12,306 nt of DNA from Desulfobacteraceae bacterium. GTDB taxonomy: Bacteria; Desulfobacterota; Desulfobacteria; Desulfobacterales; Desulfobacteraceae. Under the pieces are notes generated by a model that did not search any database, had not been told where the DNA came from, and saw only the letters and a list, made by a program, of their open reading frames with translations. The stretch's first letter is position 1. Each line of letters begins with the position of its first letter. Where the stretch lies: assembly GCA_011390435.1 (NCBI GenBank), contig JAABSK010000058.1, forward strand, positions 1 to 12,306, given 5' to 3'. This document shows positions 6,703 through 12,306 of the stretch, one piece after another. A program made the position numbers and the translations under genes.

Positions 6703-8262
6703 ATGTCAAACACATCGTCCAGCCCAGCTGCCGCCCATCGCGGATTGAACAGATTTCTGGGCAGCTATGATCCTGTCATTTTCTTTATCACCGCAGCCGT
6801 AACCCTGTTTGCCGTTATTTACGGATTTGCCTTTCCTGAAAGCTTTGACGGTTCCCTCTCTGCTGTCCAGTCCTGGATCACATCCCGATTCAGCTGGTTT
6901 TTTATCTTTTCGGTTGCAATTTATCTGATCATCATCATCCTGATCGCCTTTGGCAAATATGGAAATTTAAGGCTGGGCAAAGAAGACGACCGGCCCGAGT
7001 TCAGTTATTTTGCCTGGATCGCCATGCTGTTTTCCTGCGGGGTTGGAGTCGGATACGCTTTCTGGGCCGTTGGGGAGCCCATCATGCATTACATGAACAC
7101 CCCGTACCTTGCTGAATCTGCCACACCAGCTGCAAGACCGATTGCCATACAGATCGGCATCATGCACTGGGGGATTCACGCCTGGGGGATCTTTGCACTG
7201 GTGGGGCTTGCCATCGCCTTTCCGGCATATCGTCTTGGAAAACCCATGAATGTATCCATTTCCCTTTACGGCCTGTTCGGCGATAAAATTTCCAGCAATG
7301 CATTGGGAAGAGTGATTGAAATTCTTGCGGCGTTTGCCACCATTGCCGGTGTCAGCACGGCTCTTGGACTGGGCATCATCAGCACCAATGCCGGAATTGA
7401 ACACATCTTCGGCAGAGCTCTCGGAACTGCCGGACAGATGGCTTTCATGGCCGTACTGATCGGGCTGTATATTCTGTCTGCAGTTTCCGGTATTGATAAA
7501 GGCATTAAGAATCTGTCCACTATCAATGTGGTGATCGCCTTCTGCTGGGGGGCGTTCATTCTCTTTTCCGGCCCGACAAACCAGCTGATGAGCATGATGG
7601 TCCAGACCGCAGGCAGTTATATCAAAAACTTTGTTTTCATCACATTCTGGACAGATGCCAACGCCACCAAGGGGCAGTGGCTGGAGTGGTGGACCGTATT
7701 CTACTGGATCTGGTGGATCTCCTGGGGACCGTTCTGCGGCGGATTCGTGGCCAGAATCTCCAAAGGGCGCACCATAAAAGAATTTATCATTGGTGTCTGC
7801 CTGGTACCGACCCTTGTGGCGATTGTCTGGTTTTCAATCGTGGGAGGGGCTGCACAGCATGCCCACATATCAGGTGCAGCCGACCTGGTGAGTGCATTAA
7901 AAGCAGATATGGGATCAGGCATATATGTCTTGCTGTCCACCTACCCCATGGGCACGCTTGCAGGCATTGTTGTGTTCTTTAATCTGGTGATTTTCCTGGT
8001 CACATCAGCTGATTCTGCATCCTTTTTCGTTGCCATGCAGATGTCCGGCGGGAAAACCGAGCCCAGCACACCCATGAAGCTGATCTGGGGAACCTTTATC
8101 GGTTCTCTGGCACTGGTTCTGCTGGCCAGCGGCGGGCTACAGGCACTTCAAAAGGCATCGATCATTGCCGGCGCACCATTTGCCATTGTCACCTTCATGA
8201 TGGCGGTATCGCTGTTTAAAATGCTGCAGCAGGCTTACAAAACCCCATTGCCTGAAAAATAA
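6703..8262 (+). CDS. BCCT-family transporter, probably for a quaternary amine
   Basis: A 519-residue inner-membrane carrier of the betaine/carnitine/choline transporter family with about 12 hydrophobic helices. Seen: a Gly-rich helix GVGVGYAFWAVGEP (residues 113-126), MHWGIHAWGIF (154-164), the family hallmark YWIWWISWGPF (334-344) followed by ARISKGRTIKEF, and TSADSAS (434-440). By comparison with BetP, W156, W161, F164 and the tryptophans at 335-341 would form the aromatic box that grips trimethylammonium groups. The box is retained, with Phe in the Tyr position, so a substrate with a quaternary ammonium (or sulfonium) head is likely. The exact substrate and the coupling ion cannot be told from sequence. 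The C-terminal tail is short, with no long osmosensing extension as in BetP, which fits nutrient uptake rather than osmotic control. Likely the importer for the operon's substrate. Confidence 0.92.
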   Translation: MSNTSSSPAAAHRGLNRFLGSYDPVIFFITAAVTLFAVIYGFAFPESFDGSLSAVQSWITSRFSWFFIFSVAIYLIIIILIAFGKYGNLRLGKEDDRPEFSYFAWIAMLFSCGVGVGYAFWAVGEPIMHYMNTPYLAESATPAARPIAIQIGIMHWGIHAWGIFALVGLAIAFPAYRLGKPMNVSISLYGLFGDKISSNALGRVIEILAAFATIAGVSTALGLGIISTNAGIEHIFGRALGTAGQMAFMAVLIGLYILSAVSGIDKGIKNLSTINVVIAFCWGAFILFSGPTNQLMSMMVQTAGSYIKNFVFITFWTDANATKGQWLEWWTVFYWIWWISWGPFCGGFVARISKGRTIKEFIIGVCLVPTLVAIVWFSIVGGAAQHAHISGAADLVSALKADMGSGIYVLLSTYPMGTLAGIVVFFNLVIFLVTSADSASFFVAMQMSGGKTEPSTPMKLIWGTFIGSLALVLLASGGLQALQKASIIAGAPFAIVTFMMAVSLFKMLQQAYKTPLPEK

Positions 8263-8288
8263 ATATATCCATACAAAAAAAGGGGGTC

Positions 8289-9542
8289 ATGATGACACTC
8301 AATCCAGAAAAAAAACAATTCGGCACTCCTGAACTGTACGAACTGATTCAACAGGATGCCTTGATGCTCATCGAATCCTACGGATTTGCCATCTCCTCTG
8401 AAACTGCAAAAAAACTGTTTGATGCCATGCCGCCGGAAAAGGCGGCCCTGGTGAACTATAGTGAAGATCTGGGCCGGATATACATTCCCCAGGATGTGAT
8501 TCAGACCTGCCTGGAGCTGGTTCGCAAAGAATTTGACAACTGGCCCAGGGGATTTGGAACCGGCGGAATGGCCGCCTATATTGTCGACCGGGACGGAACG
8601 CGCTCTCCAAAACCTGAGGATATGATCCGGCTGGCCCGGATTTTCGGCGAGACAGATATTTTGACCAGTCTTCAATCCTCTTTCAATATCTGCAACCGCA
8701 TCAAGAAAAAGGACATGGCTCTGCGGGCTCAGGTGGAAACACAATCCATTGATGACATCATTGCTGCGGCCAATGGCAAACTGATCATGCCCACGATTTT
8801 GTCTGAACCAGCCTATGACCGGCTGAAGCACTACCATGATAAAGGCTACCCTGTTGGAGCAGCATTGAGCATTGTGTCAACCTATATGACGGTCAGTGAT
8901 GAAATGATAGACCCGTTTCTCAAAACCGTTACCCGCGGGCTGCCTTTTATCATGAATTCAATGCCCATCGGCGGCCTGACAGCCCCGTACAGCATGAGTG
9001 CCCTGGCGACGCTGGCACAGGCAGAAGCCCTGTTCGGCATCGTGCTGGGTCAATTGATCTGTCCGGGTATTAAATGCCTGAATTCTGCCATGCCCACCAT
9101 TGCCGACATGACCCAGAAAGAGATGCCCATGATGTTTGGCAGCTTTGCCAATACCATGCTCAACATCCTGCTGGCGGAACTGAATTTATTTCTGGGTATT
9201 CCCTGTTGTCAGAGTTCCTGCAGCAATCATCGGGACACTCTGGATGATGAAGGCATCAAAAGATGCCTGGAAATTTTCAGCCTGATCAACCAATACGATT
9301 ATTACATGTTGCGGCATCTGTTTGGTTTTTCTTCCCAGCTCAACGATTTCAATATTGACGACATGGAAAAACAGATCCAGCTGTACCAGGAAGCCAGAGA
9401 AAACCCAGTGGCCTTCAAAGACCCGGGGTCTGCCGTATACGATACTGAAGGCATGGACGCCCTGTTCGAAGGGCTGGCCAGACGGGACTTCAGAAGCCTT
9501 GACCATACCCTTCGAAATATCGGGTCGTCTTTTACAGAATAA
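8289..9542 (+). CDS. MttB-superfamily (trimethylamine methyltransferase-like) protein, non-pyrrolysine
   Basis: A 417-residue member of the trimethylamine/glycine-betaine methyltransferase superfamily, whose known members move a methyl group from a quaternary or tertiary amine to a corrinoid protein. Seen: the core segment PIGGLTAPYSMSALATLAQA (226-245), then EALFGIVLGQLICPG and LNSAMPTIADM. The region equivalent to the pyrrolysine loop (after GIP, 303-305) reads CCQSSCSNHRD, with no in-frame amber codon. The protein is shorter than the usual roughly 480-500 residues. There is no corrinoid-binding partner or activator gene in the window. The ribosome site AGGGGG (8281-8286) fits better with the second ATG at 8292 than with 8289, which differs by one residue. 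It is the last gene of the operon, 26 bases after the transporter. Demethylation of the imported amine is the simplest role, but a divergent function is possible. Confidence 0.85.
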   Translation: MMTLNPEKKQFGTPELYELIQQDALMLIESYGFAISSETAKKLFDAMPPEKAALVNYSEDLGRIYIPQDVIQTCLELVRKEFDNWPRGFGTGGMAAYIVDRDGTRSPKPEDMIRLARIFGETDILTSLQSSFNICNRIKKKDMALRAQVETQSIDDIIAAANGKLIMPTILSEPAYDRLKHYHDKGYPVGAALSIVSTYMTVSDEMIDPFLKTVTRGLPFIMNSMPIGGLTAPYSMSALATLAQAEALFGIVLGQLICPGIKCLNSAMPTIADMTQKEMPMMFGSFANTMLNILLAELNLFLGIPCCQSSCSNHRDTLDDEGIKRCLEIFSLINQYDYYMLRHLFGFSSQLNDFNIDDMEKQIQLYQEARENPVAFKDPGSAVYDTEGMDALFEGLARRDFRSLDHTLRNIGSSFTE

Positions 9543-9585
9543 CCGGTTTGCCAACGTCCCGGCATCAGCCGGGATCTGTCCGGTT
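9541..9585. terminator. Two-tier inverted repeat between convergent operons
   Basis: An inner perfect stem CCCGGC-ATCA-GCCGGG (9558-9573) lies within an outer pair AACCGG (9541-9546) and CCGGTT (9580-9585). It spans the stop codon of the MttB-like gene and of the convergent DUF169 gene. It is well placed as a shared transcription end, but neither outgoing strand has a clear U-tract directly after the stem (the plus strand has an A-run), so it is not a textbook intrinsic terminator. Confidence 0.4.
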
Positions 9586-10392
9586 CAAAAAAAAGGTGGT
9601 GTCATGTTTGCGCATGGCATCGCCATAACTGATGTTGAACCGAATATCAACATCTGAAATCCGATGTTCTGCCAACCGGTTTTGAATCACTTGTTTTCTT
9701 GGATTGGATTCAACCGGTGTGATGGTCCTGCACACCCCGTCAATCATGGCGATGAATTTGGTCAGCGGAATACCAATGGCAGCTTCGGTATCGGCCAGAC
9801 CGCTTCTGCGGGCTCCTGCACACAGAACAGAAAAGTTAATATCATTGGTTTGATATGGATAGGCCGTACATTCCGCGCACATGGCCTGGTTTCCGATAAA
9901 CCGGTATGCGGCATGGGTGCCATACACATAAGAATATCCCTGAACAAGACGCATGAGCTGCACAGGTGTGGAGATGACAATCACAATGTGCGGATCAACT
10001 CTGAAATCTTCCAGGGGTTTGATCTCAAGCCCATAGGCTTTATGGCCGCATACCGGCATATGATCTGTAATTTCCTTTGCAGTGGGCAGATCCTGATACA
10101 ACCCGCAATTGCCGTAATAATGGCCTGAGGTGTACCAGTCATCCATCTCAACGATCCCCAGCACCCGGGCTGCTGCAAAACACCCGAAATTATTCTGGTC
10201 AGCCTTCATTGCTTCTCCTTTGGCTGCCCGGGTAACCATCCTGCAATAGGTCATTCTGGATGCGGGTTTCTGCATCTCTGTCCGGTCAAATTCCGCTGAC
10301 GAAAAAAGAAACCGGACACCAACGATCCTTCGCTCCAGATCCAGTGCACAGCAAGCTTTTTTAACCGCTTCACCATAGGCTGAAGGGGTCAT
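9565..10392 (-). CDS. DUF169-family protein
   Basis: A 275-residue cytoplasmic protein of the DUF169 family, whose molecular function is not established. Family recognition rests on the N-terminal VGVRFLFSSAEF type strand, the TYCRMVTRAAKGEAM segment, and the FGCFAAARVLGI segment. Many cysteines are conserved-looking: C50, C71, C96, C115, a CAEC motif (172-175), C191 in LCAGARRSG, and C221. Some of these could bind a metal or cluster, but that is inference. The start has a strong AAGGAGG about 9 bases upstream. It lies 33 bases after the substrate-binding protein gene and is likely in its operon. Its last codons overlap the inverted repeat shared with the convergent MttB-like gene. It has no signal peptide or membrane helix, so it is not a transport component in an obvious sense. 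Confidence 0.85.
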   Translation of the reverse strand: MTPSAYGEAVKKACCALDLERRIVGVRFLFSSAEFDRTEMQKPASRMTYCRMVTRAAKGEAMKADQNNFGCFAAARVLGIVEMDDWYTSGHYYGNCGLYQDLPTAKEITDHMPVCGHKAYGLEIKPLEDFRVDPHIVIVISTPVQLMRLVQGYSYVYGTHAAYRFIGNQAMCAECTAYPYQTNDINFSVLCAGARRSGLADTEAAIGIPLTKFIAMIDGVCRTITPVESNPRKQVIQNRLAEHRISDVDIRFNISYGDAMRKHDTTFFLNRTDPG

Positions 10393-10425
10393 GAAAACAT
10401 CCTCCTTTTTTTAGCTATTTCCGGT

Positions 10426-12048
10426 TTATTTTTCCATCCAGGTGTTCCAGTAGATCTGCTTACAATAGTCGTTATACCCCTGAAGTCTGGCAGATCTTAA
10501 ATGGATCCGGCTGTAATTGAAGGTTTTGATCAGCGGAACATTCTCCCAGACTGCCCGGTTCCATTCCCTGACAATCCCGTATCGTTTCTTTCGATCTGTT
10601 TCCACCATCATCCGGTCAAAAATCTCATCCATCCGGCGGGATTGGGCATCGTCCCAGTTCAATATCCACCGGTTGGTACCGATCCAGGCGCCAAAAACCT
10701 GGGGATCAGGATTGGCCTCCACCCACGTGGAAAAGGTCATGTCCCATTCAGGATTTTTTTCATGAAGCTTTTCAACCACGGTGGCTTTGTCATACAACTG
10801 GATCACCACAACAAAACCGACTTTTTCAAGCTGGCTTTTAATTCCCATGGCCGCCTGGCTCTGAACCATGTTCTCCTTTGTATTGATCAGCACAACCGGC
10901 TGCCCATCGTAACCAGACGCTGCCAGCAGGGATCTGGCCTTTTCAGGATCCGGCTGGTTGTGAATGCCGCTGCCTGAATCCGGGTCATACCAGATACTGT
11001 TTCTGGGAAACATGGACCCGCCACCGTTGATACTCCAGAACCGGTCGTCTCCAATGGCGATCCTGCCCAGCTCCACCATGTCCAGGGCATAAGCGGCAGC
11101 CTTTCTTGCACGAAGATCCTTGAACGGCAACCGTCCTGAATTGAACGACAACAGCCCCATCATGTCATTGTCCAGCCGGATGACTTCCAGTGTGGGATCT
11201 GCTTCAAACAACCGGTACTGATCCTGGGGGATCTCTTCGGCAAACTGGAACTTTCCTGTCTGCAGCCCTGCCACCCGCACCATGGGATCCTGAACATACT
11301 GAATGGTGATCTCATCGTGGTAGGCAATCCGCCTGCCGGCAAACAAAGAAGGCGATCCGGGGTTGGGAACGTAGTTATCAAACCGGACAAGCCTGAGATA
11401 CTGGTCCGGAACAAACTCAGCCAGCCGGTAGACACCAGTGCCGATGTGTTCACGAATGATGGTATTGCCGTATTTTTCAATCATCTCTTTTGTTCTGATA
11501 TAAAATTTCTGGCCGGCAACTTCAGAGGCCAGAATATTTAAAAATGGTGCATAAGGTTTTTTAAAGGTAAAAGAAATGGCATACGGTCCGTTCACCGTCA
11601 TTTTCTCCAGATACTCTCCCACCATCTGCCCGCCTGCGTTGTTTTCAACCCACCGATTAAAAGAAGCTGCAACATCCGCACTGGTCATCTCTTTACCATT
11701 GTGAAACAAAACCCCTTTTCGCAAAGTCACTGCATACGTTCGATTGTCATCCATCAGCTCATACCCCTCTGCCAGAAAAGGGGTTGACTGCTGGTTTTCA
11801 TCAAATTCAAAAAGGCCCTCGTACACATGACTCATGGTTTCCGTAATGGTCCACAGCGTGCTTTTATCACTGTCCAGATGTGCGGGTGACCCAGATGTCG
11901 CAACCACGATCTTTCCGCCGTAGCGACCGGTTTCATCATCTTCCTGTGCGCTTTGTGTATTTAGCTGATCCGGTGTTTCACTATTTCCCGAACACGCCGG
12001 TAAAAAGAACAGACTCACCAGCAAACACCATATACCTAACGTTTTCAT
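10426..12048 (-). CDS. Peptide/oligopeptide ABC transporter substrate-binding lipoprotein
   Basis: A 540-residue extracytoplasmic binding protein of the SBP family 5 (OppA/DppA-like). Seen: a lipoprotein signal peptide with lipobox L-P-A-C, giving Cys19 as the lipidated residue, followed by a Ser-Gly linker. The mature part shows the family layout: GKIVVATSGSPAHLD near the start, the VYEGLFEFDE stretch, LAEGYELMDD, VTLRKGVLFHNGKEMTSADV, and the C-terminal FNYSRIHL region. The next residue after Cys is Ser, not Asp, so it could be sorted beyond the inner membrane. Members carry peptides, nickel or other small molecules, and the cargo cannot be told here. The ribosome site AAGGAG lies about 8 bases before the ATG. 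It follows the ATPase gene by 25 bases and precedes the DUF169 gene. The permease genes must lie outside the window. Confidence 0.92.
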   Translation of the reverse strand: MKTLGIWCLLVSLFFLPACSGNSETPDQLNTQSAQEDDETGRYGGKIVVATSGSPAHLDSDKSTLWTITETMSHVYEGLFEFDENQQSTPFLAEGYELMDDNRTYAVTLRKGVLFHNGKEMTSADVAASFNRWVENNAGGQMVGEYLEKMTVNGPYAISFTFKKPYAPFLNILASEVAGQKFYIRTKEMIEKYGNTIIREHIGTGVYRLAEFVPDQYLRLVRFDNYVPNPGSPSLFAGRRIAYHDEITIQYVQDPMVRVAGLQTGKFQFAEEIPQDQYRLFEADPTLEVIRLDNDMMGLLSFNSGRLPFKDLRARKAAAYALDMVELGRIAIGDDRFWSINGGGSMFPRNSIWYDPDSGSGIHNQPDPEKARSLLAASGYDGQPVVLINTKENMVQSQAAMGIKSQLEKVGFVVVIQLYDKATVVEKLHEKNPEWDMTFSTWVEANPDPQVFGAWIGTNRWILNWDDAQSRRMDEIFDRMMVETDRKKRYGIVREWNRAVWENVPLIKTFNYSRIHLRSARLQGYNDYCKQIYWNTWMEK

Positions 12049-12073
12049 GCAAATATCTCCTTGTATTTATGGA

Positions 12074-12306
12074 TTACGCGTAAAAGGGACAGGCCACAAA
12101 GTGGCTGTTTCCCGTGTCAATCAATTCAGGGGCCAGGGTTTCACATTCTTTTTTCTTCTCAGGGCACCGGGTATGAAACCGGCAGCCCGCTGGAAGATTT
12201 ACCGCACTGGGGATCTCTCCTTTCAGGATGATTCGCTTTTGTCCGCCAGGTTTCAGCAACAGGTTGGCTGACAAAAGCGCTCTGGTATACGGATGCCTGG
12301 GGGGGT
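12074..12306 (-). CDS. Oligopeptide/dipeptide ABC transporter ATPase, C-terminal end (cut by window edge)
   Basis: Only the last 77 or so residues are visible; the reading frame stays open to the window edge. Seen: HPYTRALLSAN near the edge, followed by LKGEIPSAVNLPAGCRFHTR, then a CPEKKKEC segment and an end in HFVACPFYA. This is the oligo_HPY tail of Opp/Dpp-type ATPases, which in the known family sits after the nucleotide-binding domain. The cysteine pattern, CRFHTRCP through ECE to ACP, is the hallmark of the tail and may bind an iron-sulfur cluster. The nucleotide-binding domain itself is outside the window. The stop codon is 25 bases before the lipoprotein gene start, so the two form one operon. 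Whether it is the OppD/DppD or OppF/DppF type cannot be decided from the tail alone. Confidence 0.93.
   Translation of the reverse strand, partial: PPRHPYTRALLSANLLLKPGGQKRIILKGEIPSAVNLPAGCRFHTRCPEKKKECETLAPELIDTGNSHFVACPFYA

Noticed and set aside
9195..9230. Pyrrolysine in the MttB-like protein
   Set aside because: There is no in-frame TAG in the gene; the reading frame is open without readthrough.
1..12306. CRISPR arrays, insertion sequences, tRNA genes and phage genes
   Set aside because: No regular spaced repeats, transposase or integrase motifs, terminal repeats or tRNA cloverleaf were seen.

Overview
The window looks like an accessory catabolic region from an anaerobic, sulfate-reducer-like Desulfobacterota bacterium (Desulfobacterales type). 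This is inferred from the gene content: a multi-cluster ferredoxin-like protein, a DUF169 protein, a corrinoid-type MttB-superfamily protein and a sigma-54 enhancer-binding regulator. GC content is moderate and uniform. No rRNA, tRNA, mobile element or CRISPR array was seen. Family names come from motif recognition by eye, without database searches.

Layout. (A) 113-2006, minus strand: a membrane-anchored alpha/beta hydrolase overlaps by 8 bases a cysteine-rich protein with two C-terminal 4Fe-4S clusters, so the two are probably translationally coupled. (B) 2141-3535, plus strand: a PAS / AAA+ (sigma-54 interaction) / Fis-type HTH transcription activator. (C) 3536-3822: a regulatory region with 16-bp palindromes GCGACA-N4-TGTCGC at two places (plus an extra half-site), an IHF-like site and a near-consensus -24/-12 promoter, in the order expected for an enhancer-driven sigma-54 promoter. 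(D) 3823-9542, plus strand: a tightly spaced five-gene operon coding for a sulfatase-like alkaline-phosphatase-superfamily hydrolase, a CPFC thioredoxin, a thioredoxin-reductase-like flavoprotein, a BCCT transporter with an aromatic (quaternary-ammonium type) binding box, and a short non-pyrrolysine MttB-superfamily protein. (E) 9565-12306, minus strand, convergent with D: the C-terminal end of an oligopeptide/dipeptide ABC transporter ATPase, its lipoprotein substrate-binding protein, and a DUF169 protein.

How they may work together. The best reading is that B senses a signal through its PAS domain and turns on D from sites in C. D would import a quaternary amine (betaine, choline derivative or similar, possibly a sulfonium analogue) through the BCCT carrier, process a sulfate or phosphate ester or phosphonate in the cytoplasm with the Thr-nucleophile hydrolase, and demethylate or otherwise use the methylated product with the MttB-like protein. 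The dedicated thioredoxin pair would supply reducing power. Three of the enzymes carry unusual active-site features: Thr in place of the formylglycine Cys/Ser, loss of the NADPH HRR motif, and a Cys-rich segment where MttB carries pyrrolysine. The set is therefore a candidate for an undescribed pathway. Its substrate is inference only.
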